Source of the DNA: Chloroflexota bacterium
GTDB lineage: Bacteria; Chloroflexota; Anaerolineae; UBA1429
Length of the DNA: 5,185 nucleotides
Direction: 5' to 3'
Assembly (NCBI GenBank): GCA_012513595.1
Contig: JAAZBY010000498.1
Coordinates: 1-5,185 of the forward strand
Shown: positions 1 to 5,185 of the stretch, one piece after another
Numbering within the stretch: position 1 is the stretch's first letter
Layout: each line of letters begins with the position of its first letter
Made by a program: the position numbers and the translations under genes
Notes under the pieces: model-generated
What the model saw: only the letters and a program-made list of their open reading frames with translations
What the model was told of the DNA's origin: nothing
Database searches by the model: none

Positions 1-234
1 ATCACCTACAGCGTGGTGGGGGCCATTCTCGGGGAATGGGTGGGGGCCTCGCAGGGGCTGGGTGTGTTCATGCTGCGCGCCACCAACTCTTTCCGCACCG
101 ACTGGGTGTTCGCCAGCATCGCCATCACGTCGCTGATCAGCATCGCCCTGTTCGGCCTGGTCGCCGTCATCGAGCGGCTGGCCCTGCCCTGGTACTACAC
201 CGCCGCACGCCAAGAGCGGTGGGAAGAGGTCTAG
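1..234 (+). CDS. thiX: ABC transporter permease, ThiX-like (C-terminal fragment, 5' end outside window)
   Basis: This is the last 77 residues of a binding-protein-dependent transport permease (BPD_transp_1 fold), the inner-membrane channel of an importer. The frame is open from base 1 and ends at TAG 232-234, so the start lies upstream of the window. The visible part begins in a GAILGEWVGASQGLG stretch (residues 7-21), which in this family follows the cytoplasmic EAA coupling loop. Next comes MLRATNSF, then one hydrophobic segment of about 21 residues (about 37-57), and a short charged cytoplasmic tail ending ERWEEV. The GEWVGAS...GLG...ML.A.NSF pattern followed by a final helix and ERL..PWY is typical of ThiX/SsuC-like permeases, and the ThiY-type binding protein 22 bp downstream favours ThiX. 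The ligand cannot be read from this piece. An intact permease should be about 250 residues, so roughly two thirds is missing because of the window edge and not because of a mutation. Confidence 0.87.
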   Translation: MTYSVVGAILGEWVGASQGLGVFMLRATNSFRTDWVFASIAITSLISIALFGLVAVIERLALPWYYTAARQERWEEV

Positions 235-256
235 CGGGCCGGCCATAGGAGGAACA

Positions 257-1264
257 ATGATTGCACACCGCACTTTTCGCCTGGTAGCCATCGCCGGCGC
301 CCTGCTCGCCGTCGTGATCATGAGCCTGAGCAGCTGCGTCACCCCAACCTCAGCCCCCGAAGCGGCCGCCGACAAGGCGGTCCTGTCGCTCGACTGGGTG
401 CCCAATACGAACCACACCGGCTTTTACGTCGCCCTGGACAAGGGCTGGTACGCCGAGCAGGGGATTGACCTGACCATCCAGACCCCCTCCGATCCGTCGG
501 CGGCGCTGAAGCAGGTGGGCGCCGGCAACACGGCCTTTGGCGTCTCTTTCCAGGAAGAGCTCACCATCGCCCGCGCCGATGGGATTCCCGTGGTCTCCAT
601 CGCCGCGATCATCCAGCACAACTCCTCGGCGTTCGCGGCCCTGGCCTCCTCGGGCATCAAGACGGCCGCCGACTTTGCCGGCAAGACCTACGCCTCCTAC
701 GCGCTGCCCATCGAGCGCCCCATCCTCGAGGGCCTCATGGAGTGCGAGGGGGCCGACGCCTCGACCGTCGAGTTCGTCGACGTGGGGTTTGACGCCTTCC
801 CCGCCCTGCTGGCCGGCCGCGTGGACCTGGCCTGGATCTTCCTCGGCTGGGACGGCGAGCAGGCGCGGCTCAAGGAGGTCGAGCTGGCCACGGTGCCCCT
901 CTACCCCTCCTGCGTGCCCGACTATTACACTCCGATCGTGATCGCCGGGGAAAAGACCCTCGCGGAGCAGCCCGACCTGACGCGGCGCTTCCTGCAGGCC
1001 ACGCGCCGCGGCTACGAGTACGCCATCGCCAACCCGGCCGAATCGGCAGAGATCCTGCTCAAGTACACGCCAGAGACCGACCCGGCCCTGGTGCGGGCCA
1101 GCCAGGAGTGGCTCAGCCCCCGCTACCAGGATGATGCCGCGGCCTGGGGAGCCCAGGACGCGAAGGTGTGGGAGGATTTCTCCCGTTGGCTGTACGAGAA
1201 CGGCCTCATCGACCAGCCGGTGGACGCCTCGCAGGCCTTCACCAACGAATACCTGCCCGAGTAG
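257..1264 (+). CDS. thiY: ABC transporter substrate-binding lipoprotein, NMT1/THI5 family (ThiY-like)
   Basis: This 335-residue extracytoplasmic binding protein of the NMT1/THI5-like family captures ligand for the adjacent permease. Residues 1-27 are a lipoprotein signal: a basic start (MIAHRTFR), a hydrophobic core (about 9-24) and lipobox LSSC with lipidated Cys27. A small Ala/Pro-rich linker (28-41) follows. The mature domain opens with DWVPNTNHTGFYVA (46-59), then GWYAEQGID (63-71), SFQEELTIARA (97-107) and IPVVSIAAIIQHN (110-122). All of these are hallmarks of bacterial ThiY proteins that bind formylaminopyrimidine. The C-terminal half keeps the family pattern DYYTP, RGYEYAIANP, and FTNEYLPE at the end. 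The ATG is preceded by AGGAGG at 247-252, 4 nt away, a strong though close Shine-Dalgarno. The permease lies 22 bp upstream and the ATPase 4 bp downstream, so this is one operon. Family membership is clear. The ligand is inferred: HMP/formylaminopyrimidine is most likely, and riboflavin (RibY-like) or another heterocycle is possible. Confidence 0.92.
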   Translation: MIAHRTFRLVAIAGALLAVVIMSLSSCVTPTSAPEAAADKAVLSLDWVPNTNHTGFYVALDKGWYAEQGIDLTIQTPSDPSAALKQVGAGNTAFGVSFQEELTIARADGIPVVSIAAIIQHNSSAFAALASSGIKTAADFAGKTYASYALPIERPILEGLMECEGADASTVEFVDVGFDAFPALLAGRVDLAWIFLGWDGEQARLKEVELATVPLYPSCVPDYYTPIVIAGEKTLAEQPDLTRRFLQATRRGYEYAIANPAESAEILLKYTPETDPALVRASQEWLSPRYQDDAAAWGAQDAKVWEDFSRWLYENGLIDQPVDASQAFTNEYLPE

Positions 1265-1268
1265 CCGG

Positions 1269-2048
1269 ATGAGTGACAGCGCCACGCCCGGGGCGGTCAT
1301 CGCCGCGCGAGACCTGTACAAGGCCTTCCGCGTCGATGGCCGCATCACGCAGGCCCTCCAGGGAATCTCTTTGGAGGCCCGCGCCGGCGAGTTCGTCACC
1401 CTGATCGGCCCCAGCGGTTCGGGCAAGAGCACGCTGCTGAACATCCTCTGCGGCCTGTTGCGCGCCGAGCAGGGAGAGGTGCTCTTTCACGGGCGGCCCG
1501 CCTCTGACCGGGCACTGCTCGGCCGCGTGGGGTATATGCCGCAGCGCGACCTGCTCTTGCCCTGGCGCAGTGTGCTGGATAACGTCCTCCTGGGCCCCGA
1601 GATCGCCGGCCGTGACCTGGCGCTGGCCCGCCGCGAGGCCCGTGAGGCGCTGGCGCACTTTGGCCTGGCCGGGTTTGAGGACAACTATCCCGCCACGCTC
1701 TCGGGCGGCATGCGCCAGCGCGCCGCGCTGCTGCGCACCTTCCTCTGCCGGCAGGAGGTCATCCTGCTCGACGAGCCGCTGGGCGCCCTCGACGCCCTGA
1801 CCCGCCTGCAGCTGCGCGGCTGGCTGCTCGATGTGTGGAGCGAGTTCCGGCAGACGGTCCTCTTTGTGACCCACGACATCGAGGAGGCCATCTACATGTC
1901 CGACCGGGTCTACGTCCTCTCGCCGCGCCCCGCCACGGTCGTGGCGGAGATCGCCATCGACCTGCCTCGCCCGCGCGGCCGCGAGACGACCTCTGATCCG
2001 CGGTTTGCCGCCTGCCGCGCCGCCCTGTTCGAGGCGCTGGGCCTGTAA
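1269..2048 (+). CDS. thiZ: ABC transporter ATP-binding protein, ThiZ-like
   Basis: This 259-residue cytoplasmic ATPase powers the importer encoded just upstream. All ABC motifs are intact: Walker A GPSGSGKST (47-55), Q-loop Gln92 in YMPQRDLLLPW, signature LSGGMRQR (144-151), Walker B VILLDEP with catalytic Glu169, D-loop GALD (172-175) and switch His202 in VTHDIEEA. The Q-loop context and the IEEAI..SDRV..LSPRP ending are typical of the nitrate/taurine/thiamine-precursor group (SsuB/TauB/ThiZ). The start is placed at ATG 1269. The frame is open for 46 more codons upstream (from ATG 1131), but those codons lie inside the binding-protein gene, are Arg/Pro/Ser-rich and look like read-through, and homologues begin near this ATG. 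Only 4 bp separate it from the previous stop, and no clear Shine-Dalgarno is visible, which suggests translational coupling. Specificity is inferred from the neighbouring ThiY-like gene. Confidence 0.93.
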   Translation: MSDSATPGAVIAARDLYKAFRVDGRITQALQGISLEARAGEFVTLIGPSGSGKSTLLNILCGLLRAEQGEVLFHGRPASDRALLGRVGYMPQRDLLLPWRSVLDNVLLGPEIAGRDLALARREAREALAHFGLAGFEDNYPATLSGGMRQRAALLRTFLCRQEVILLDEPLGALDALTRLQLRGWLLDVWSEFRQTVLFVTHDIEEAIYMSDRVYVLSPRPATVVAEIAIDLPRPRGRETTSDPRFAACRAALFEALGL

Positions 2049-2051
2049 CAC

Positions 2052-2058
2052 AGGAGAG
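2052..2058 (+). promoter_or_regulatory. Shine-Dalgarno supporting the GTG start of the DUF402 gene
   Basis: AGGAGAG lies in the 17-bp gap after the ATPase stop codon and is 7 nt from GTG 2066. It is the reason for choosing the GTG start, since there is no ATG in frame before the domain begins. Confidence 0.7.
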
Positions 2059-2065
2059 CTCTCAC

Positions 2066-2599
2066 GTGCCGCCAGAGGTTGAGGTTGTCAAAGAGAACCA
2101 CGCCGGCCAGCCCGTCATCCGCTACCGTGGCACCCTCATCCGTCACGATGAGGAGTTGGCCGTGGCCCGCTGCCCGTGGAGCCTGCCGCATACCCACGAC
2201 CTGGGGGCTTTTCTCCTGGAGCCGGGGGACGTGTTCACCGAGCACTACTACCGGGCGCGCTGGTTCAACGTGTTCCAGATCGCGGACGGCGCCGGGCGCC
2301 TCAAGGGCTGGTACTGCAACATCACCTATCCCGCCCAGGTTGCGCAAGGCGCGGCCGGTTGGCGCATCCACTGGCGTGATCTGGCCCTGGACCTGCTGGT
2401 GCTGCCCGACGGCAGCCACCACCTGCTTGATGAGGACGAGTACGCGGCGCTGCCCCTGTCGGCTGAGGAACGGGCACAGGCAGAACGCGCCGTGGAGACG
2501 CTCCTCGCCTGGGTGGCCGAGGGGCGCGGCCCCTTTGCAGACCATCGCCCCTCCCAGACGACGGGGCAACCACTCGACGAGGCGAACCCGGGCACCTAG
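2066..2599 (+). CDS. DUF402 domain protein, putative nucleoside di/triphosphatase
   Basis: This 177-residue protein has a DUF402 domain. Characterised members (FomD of fosfomycin biosynthesis; the staphylococcal nucleoside tri- and diphosphatase Ntdp) are metal-dependent hydrolases of nucleotide phosphoanhydride bonds. The visible signature runs through GDVFTEHYYRARWFNVFQI (54-72), the diagnostic KGWYCNIT (80-87), DLALDLLVLPDG (105-116) and LLDEDEY (120-126). The Tyr/Asn and clustered acidic residues expected for metal and substrate binding are therefore present. The N-terminus (about 5-35) forms the usual short beta strands (VVKENHAGQPVIRYRG). The last ~50 residues are helical, then a loose polar tail. 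The start is GTG 2066, chosen because AGGAGAG (2052-2058) sits 7 nt upstream and the domain begins at once. It follows the ATPase gene by 17 bp, so it is probably co-transcribed with the importer. The substrate is unknown, and a role in handling an imported or salvaged phosphorylated compound is only a guess. Confidence 0.88.
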   Translation: MPPEVEVVKENHAGQPVIRYRGTLIRHDEELAVARCPWSLPHTHDLGAFLLEPGDVFTEHYYRARWFNVFQIADGAGRLKGWYCNITYPAQVAQGAAGWRIHWRDLALDLLVLPDGSHHLLDEDEYAALPLSAEERAQAERAVETLLAWVAEGRGPFADHRPSQTTGQPLDEANPGT

Positions 2600-2621
2600 A
2601 ATGGCCCCCAGCACCACCGAT

Positions 2622-2635
2622 GGGAGAGAGGGGAG
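2622..2635 (+). promoter_or_regulatory. Purine-rich ribosome binding region of the 2H phosphoesterase gene
   Basis: A continuous purine run (GGGAGAGAGGGGAG) abuts ATG 2636. The first part (2622-2628) suits ATG 2636 with 7 nt spacing. The last part (2630-2635) would suit GTG 2645 or ATG 2648. It supports translation here but leaves the exact start open by up to four codons. Confidence 0.55.
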
Positions 2636-3232
2636 ATGCCCCGCGTGATGCAGACAGAGATTCGGCCACGCTACGCGCTCATCATCCGCCTGCCGCGCGA
2701 GGCAGAAGTGCGCCTGGAGGACGCTTTCCTGTCGGTGATCGGCGCTACCAAGCCAGCGATGGGTTATCACCTCACCCTCGTGGGGCCCTACCTCCTGGCG
2801 CAGGGCGTTGCGTCGCCACACCTCCCCGCCATCGCGCGCGCCTGCCGGCAGACCCGGCCCTTTGCGGTGCAGCTCTCCCGGCTGGGGGTCTTTCGCGAAG
2901 AGAACGACAACGCCGTGTACCTGGGTGTGGCCGAGCCGGAACCTGTGGTGGCCCTTCACAGGCGTCTGCTGCGGGCAGCAGGCGCCATGATCGTGCCGGA
3001 GAGCGAACAGCTGCGGCTGTGGACGGTCGAGAACTATAGGCCCCACGTGACCCTGGGGCTGCGCATGTCCGACGCCGATCTGGAAGAGTTTCTGCGCCTG
3101 GGGAGCGCGCGGCGGGTCGACGTCACCTTCCCCGTGGAGCGCGTGCGGCTGGTGGAGCAGGTCCCCAACGGCCCCTGGGAGTACATTGCCGAATACGGCC
3201 TGGGCACCGCGGAGGAGCGGCCTCGCCGGTAA
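2636..3232 (+). CDS. 2H phosphoesterase superfamily protein (2'-5' RNA ligase-like)
   Basis: This 198-residue protein has the two HxT motifs that define the 2H phosphoesterase superfamily: HLTLVG with His45 and Thr47, and PHVTLG with His137 and Thr139, spaced 92 residues apart. The family is cytoplasmic. It includes LigT/ThpR RNA 2',3'-cyclic phosphodiesterases and enzymes acting on other cyclic nucleotide phosphates. Strand-rich segments RPRYALIIRLP (10-20), FAVQLSRLGVF (76-86) and AVYLGVA (93-99) fit the duplicated fold, and length is typical. ATG 2636 has GGGAGAG (2622-2628) 7 nt upstream. GTG 2645 and ATG 2648 are possible alternative starts, placed 9 and 12 nt after the second purine run GGGGAG (2630-2635); all three keep the whole domain. 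It lies 36 bp after the DUF402 gene and is probably the last gene of the run, ahead of the terminator candidate. The substrate cannot be told from sequence, and the ligase name is historical. Confidence 0.85.
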   Translation: MPRVMQTEIRPRYALIIRLPREAEVRLEDAFLSVIGATKPAMGYHLTLVGPYLLAQGVASPHLPAIARACRQTRPFAVQLSRLGVFREENDNAVYLGVAEPEPVVALHRRLLRAAGAMIVPESEQLRLWTVENYRPHVTLGLRMSDADLEEFLRLGSARRVDVTFPVERVRLVEQVPNGPWEYIAEYGLGTAEERPRR

Positions 3233-3272
3233 GCCCGGCGCGCCCGGCCGCTCCGTGCCCAGCTCCGAACGC

Positions 3273-3336
3273 ACACGCCCCCGGACATCCCGTGCCGCAG
3301 CAGCAGCGGGACGCCCCGGGGGCGGTGTTTTATGTT
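3273..3336 (+). terminator. Candidate Rho-independent terminator of the plus-strand gene run
   Basis: The arm ACACGCCCCCGG (3273-3284) can pair with CCGGGGGCGGTGT (3316-3328): eight GC pairs, a single bulged G at 3324, then four more pairs. The 31-base loop can itself fold, either TCCCG (about 3288-3292) with CGGGA or CCGC with GCGG around a CAG-rich loop. The second arm runs into TTTTATGTT (3328-3336), a short U-rich tail in otherwise GC-rich DNA. A shorter competing hairpin, CGCCC (3312-3316) with GGGCG (3320-3324), ends at nearly the same place. It lies 40 bp past the 2H phosphoesterase stop codon, in the gap between converging genes. There is no T-run on the opposite side, so it looks one-directional. 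Folding energy was not computed. Confidence 0.55.
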
Positions 3337-3390
3337 ACCGTGGACCTCAGCCCTGCCTCGCCGAAGACGTCTCCGGCGGGAACTCCCGGC

Positions 3391-3795
3391 TCAGTACTCG
3401 ATGACGCGCGGCAAGGTCTTGGCCTGCTCGATCCAGCTGGTCACCTGCGATTGCGAGGGCGCCTGGCGCACAAGGCGCTTGGCCTTGTTCACCTCGATCA
3501 GCTTGCTGTACAGTGACTCGGCCTTGCGGCGGGCCAGTTCGGGCACGGTGTCGACGCCGGCATTCTCCAGCAGGTCCGAATACTCTTCCCCCACGCCCTT
3601 GATGCGGAACAGATCGGCGCGGTTGGCCCACTCGAGGATGCTCTCCTCACGGATGCCGGACTTTTCCGCCAGGGCCTTGCGCCCGGCACGGGTGGCCGCC
3701 ACCTTGAGCAGCCCCTCCACCGTCTTGACGCCCGCCTCCTTCAGCTTGGCGGCGTACGTGGGCCCGATCCCCTCGATGTCGATCACCTTGGTCAT
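3391..3795 (-). CDS. DUF4332 domain protein with helix-hairpin-helix motifs
   Basis: This 134-residue protein resembles the DUF4332 family, which is built from helix-hairpin-helix (HhH) units. The first HhH is IEGIGPTYAAKLKEAGVKTVEGLL (7-30) and the second is IKGVGEEYSDLLENAGVDTVPEL (65-87). Each has the G-h-G hairpin (Gly9/Gly11 and Gly67/Gly69) followed by a helix. Between them is SGIREESILEWANRADLFR, and the C-terminal ~45 residues are helical and lysine/arginine-rich. HhH units usually bind DNA or RNA backbones without base specificity, or mediate protein contacts; no enzyme motif is seen. The start is ATG at 3795, because GAGGAGG (3801-3807) stands 5 nt before it and the domain begins immediately. 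The frame is open to an ATG at 3837, but that would add 14 unconserved-looking residues and lacks a visible ribosome site. It lies 106 bp downstream of the beta-CASP nuclease gene on the same strand and may be co-transcribed. Molecular function is unknown. Confidence 0.83.
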   Translation of the reverse strand: MTKVIDIEGIGPTYAAKLKEAGVKTVEGLLKVAATRAGRKALAEKSGIREESILEWANRADLFRIKGVGEEYSDLLENAGVDTVPELARRKAESLYSKLIEVNKAKRLVRQAPSQSQVTSWIEQAKTLPRVIEY

Positions 3796-3901
3796 GAGAG
3801 CCTCCTCATGCGTCTCGGCTGAACAGCCACTCGTCACCAGACATCCTCGCAGGCATATGCTTGGTGGTACGCGATGAAGCCAGACGATTGACCGCGGTCC
3901 G
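3796..3901 (-). other. Intergenic leader between beta-CASP nuclease and DUF4332 genes, with short palindromes
   Basis: This 106-bp gap has three short perfect inverted repeats: GACCGCGGTC (3890-3899) just after the nuclease stop codon, GCATATGC (3853-3860), and GGCTG-AA-CAGCC (3817-3828) 9 nt upstream of the DUF4332 ribosome site. None is followed by a T-run, so no terminator is supported, and no convincing -35/-10 pair is visible on the minus strand. The simplest reading is co-transcription of the two genes with an unremarkable spacer; a small regulatory site is possible but not shown. Confidence 0.35.
3801..3807 (-). promoter_or_regulatory. Shine-Dalgarno that fixes the start of the DUF4332 gene
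   Basis: On the minus strand this reads GAGGAGG, a near-perfect anti-16S match with a 5-nt spacer to ATG 3795. It lies inside the reading frame of the longer alternative that starts at 3837, and so argues for the shorter 134-residue protein. Confidence 0.75.
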
Positions 3902-5185
3902 CTAGAGCGCCACGCTTTCCCCAGTAACGGGGATCACCACCTCCCGAACACCCAACTCCTGCAGCCCCTTCTGGACGGCCAGCGACGCCTCGCTCTCCCC
4001 GTGTACCACGAAGGCCTTGCGTAGCCTCCCCGGCCCCAGGCTCCCGACATAGGAGAGGAGCTCGGCGTGGTCGGCGTGGGCGCTGTAGCCGTCGATGACC
4101 TCCACCCTGGCCCGGTCTTTGTAACGCCCTCCCAGAATGGCCACCTCCTCAGCGCCATCGCGGATGCGCCGGCCGAGGGTGTGCTCAGCCTGGAAGGAGA
4201 CGAAAAGGATCGTGTGCCGGGGGTCCTCGATGCTGTTCTTCAGGTGGTGCAGGATGCGGCCCGATTCACACATCCCCGAGGCACTGATGATGACCATGGG
4301 ACCCTTGCTCTCGTTCAGGGCCTTGCTGTCTTCCACGTGGCGGAGGTAGCGCAGCCTGCTAAAGCCGAAAGGATCCTTGTACTTGAGCATAAAGTCATAG
4401 GTCTCGGCGTCATAGTACTCGGGGTGCAGGCGAAAGACCTCGGTGGCGTTGGTCGAGAGGGGTGAGTCGACATAGATGGGCATCGACGGCACCTCTCCGG
4501 CCACCGTCAGGCGGTGGAGGGCGTACACGATCTCCTGGGTACGCCCGACGGAGAAGGCCGGGATGATCAGCTTACCGCCCCGCTCAAAGGTCTCGTTCAC
4601 GACGCGCTGGAGCTGCCGTTCGGCATCCTGGAGGGTGCCGTGCTGGCGACCGCCGTAGGTGCTCTCAATAATGAGATAGTCGACGTCAGGCACGCGCTGC
4701 GGATCGCGCAGGATCGGCAGGTCGCGGCGGCCCAGGTCCCCGGTGTAGAGGAGGCGGACGGTACGGCCGTTCTCGGTGACGTCGAGCGCCGTGAGCGCCG
4801 AGCCGAGGATATGGCCGGCGTCGTAGAAGGAGAGGCGCACGCCGTCGGCCACCAGGGCCTGCCTCTCATAGTCCATACTGGTAAAGTAACGCAGGCTTTC
4901 TGTGGCCTCCGTAATGCCATAGATCGGCTCCACCAGGGGCTGGCGCTCGCGCCGGCGGCGCTTGTTCAGGTAGGCAGCGTCCGACTCCATGATGTGCGCC
5001 GAATCCCGCAGCATGTAGGAGCAGAGGTCCCGGGTGGCAAAGGTGCAGTGGATGTTCCCGCGAAAGCCCGAGCGCACCAGGTTGGGGATGTTCCCGCTGT
5101 GGTCGATGTGGGCATGCGAGAGGACCATCGCGTCGACGCCGGCGGCGTCGAAGGGCAGATGGCGGTTCTTCTCAAAGGACTCCTG
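3902..5185 (-). CDS. Metallo-beta-lactamase/beta-CASP ribonuclease, YSH1/CPSF-like (N-terminus outside window)
   Basis: The 427 visible residues carry almost all of a bacterial MBL-fold, beta-CASP RNase related to eukaryotic CPSF73/Ysh1 and Thermus TTHA0252, zinc enzymes that cut or trim RNA. Counting from the window edge, there is HAHIDH (24-29), the third metal His in DAGHILGSA (His125), and the bridging Asp in YTGDLGR (Asp150). Beta-CASP motif A is in ESTYGGR (Glu174) and is followed by PAFSVGRTQEI (209-219). Motif B is in SASGMCESGRILHHLKN (His313/His314) and motif C in IDGYSAHADH (His370). A late VVHGE (His395) belongs to the RMMBL end. Every catalytic motif is intact. The frame stays open to base 5185. 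The ATG at 5128 is only internal, because in-frame residues ahead of it (NRHLPFDAAGVDA) match the normal lead-in to the HxHxDH motif. About 30-40 N-terminal residues are probably missing because of the window edge. No KH or archaeal-type extension is visible at the C-terminus. Confidence 0.94.
   Translation of the reverse strand, partial: QESFEKNRHLPFDAAGVDAMVLSHAHIDHSGNIPNLVRSGFRGNIHCTFATRDLCSYMLRDSAHIMESDAAYLNKRRRRERQPLVEPIYGITEATESLRYFTSMDYERQALVADGVRLSFYDAGHILGSALTALDVTENGRTVRLLYTGDLGRRDLPILRDPQRVPDVDYLIIESTYGGRQHGTLQDAERQLQRVVNETFERGGKLIIPAFSVGRTQEIVYALHRLTVAGEVPSMPIYVDSPLSTNATEVFRLHPEYYDAETYDFMLKYKDPFGFSRLRYLRHVEDSKALNESKGPMVIISASGMCESGRILHHLKNSIEDPRHTILFVSFQAEHTLGRRIRDGAEEVAILGGRYKDRARVEVIDGYSAHADHAELLSYVGSLGPGRLRKAFVVHGESEASLAVQKGLQELGVREVVIPVTGESVAL

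Noticed and set aside
1131..1268. N-terminal 46-residue extension of the ATPase
   Set aside because: It overlaps the end of the binding-protein gene, is Arg/Pro/Ser-rich, and family members start at about ATG 1269.
350..1444. A 364-codon open frame on the minus strand across the binding-protein gene
   Set aside because: Low-complexity Gly/Arg/Val-rich translation, entirely antisense to a well-recognised lipoprotein gene and the ATPase start; a GC-driven shadow.
1239..2051. A 270-codon minus-strand frame opposite the ATPase gene
   Set aside because: Antisense to a complete ABC ATPase with all motifs; the translation shows no family resemblance.
1910..3274. A 454-codon open frame on the minus strand, antisense to the ATPase end, DUF402 and 2H genes
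   Set aside because: Its translation is Gly/Arg/His/Pro-rich with no recognisable domain, while the plus-strand frames carry clear conserved motifs. Long antisense frames are expected in GC-rich coding DNA.
3359..3378. Hairpin CGCCG...CGGCG around AGACGTCT as terminator for the minus-strand genes
   Set aside because: Short stem with a mismatch and no T-run on the minus-strand side; not supportable as a terminator.
3796..3837. N-terminal 14-residue extension of the DUF4332 protein
   Set aside because: The GAGGAGG ribosome site lies within it and points to ATG 3795; no ribosome site was seen for the longer start.
3332..3877. A 181-codon plus-strand frame opposite the DUF4332 gene
   Set aside because: Ser/Arg/Ala-rich, with no domain; the minus-strand frame has two HhH motifs and a strong ribosome site.
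3845..3885. Possible minus-strand promoter with CATATG as -10 element
   Set aside because: The hexamer 17 bp upstream (TGGCTT) matches the -35 consensus at only two positions, so there is no real support.

Overview
This GC-rich, gene-dense window carries two converging gene groups. On the plus strand (1-3232) is a tightly packed run of five genes. It starts inside the 3' end of an ABC permease, followed by a substrate-binding lipoprotein of the NMT1/THI5 (ThiY) family, its ATPase, a DUF402 nucleotide-phosphatase-like protein and a 2H phosphoesterase. On the minus strand (3391-5185) are a small helix-hairpin-helix DUF4332 protein and, upstream of it, the C-terminal ~427 residues of a metallo-beta-lactamase/beta-CASP ribonuclease whose 5' end lies beyond the window. 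The two groups meet in a 158-bp gap (3233-3390) that holds a good candidate Rho-independent terminator for the plus-strand run.

The first three genes form a complete ThiXYZ-type importer, apart from the permease N-terminus, which is cut by the window edge. Such systems bring in pyrimidine precursors of thiamine (formylaminopyrimidine/HMP), although related binding proteins in some bacteria carry riboflavin. The binding lipoprotein captures the ligand outside, the permease forms the channel, and the ATPase powers import. The next two genes follow after 17 and 36 bp and are probably co-transcribed. Both belong to phosphoester-hydrolysing families acting on nucleotides or RNA ends, and their link to the transporter is unproven. 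The minus-strand pair is also compatible with nucleic-acid metabolism: one is a predicted RNA exo/endonuclease, the other a putative nucleic-acid-binding HhH protein.

The organism is probably a high-GC bacterium. Protein style (ThiXYZ, DUF402 of the KGWYCNI type, DUF4332, bacterial YSH1-like nuclease) would suit a Chloroflexota member (Anaerolineae or relatives), but this is an impression from gene content and not a proven assignment. I see no tRNA, rRNA, CRISPR, insertion sequence, integrase or phage gene. This looks like an ordinary chromosomal region, and I did not find a convincing new system; the best leads are the transporter-linked DUF402/2H phosphoesterase pair and the nuclease/HhH pair.
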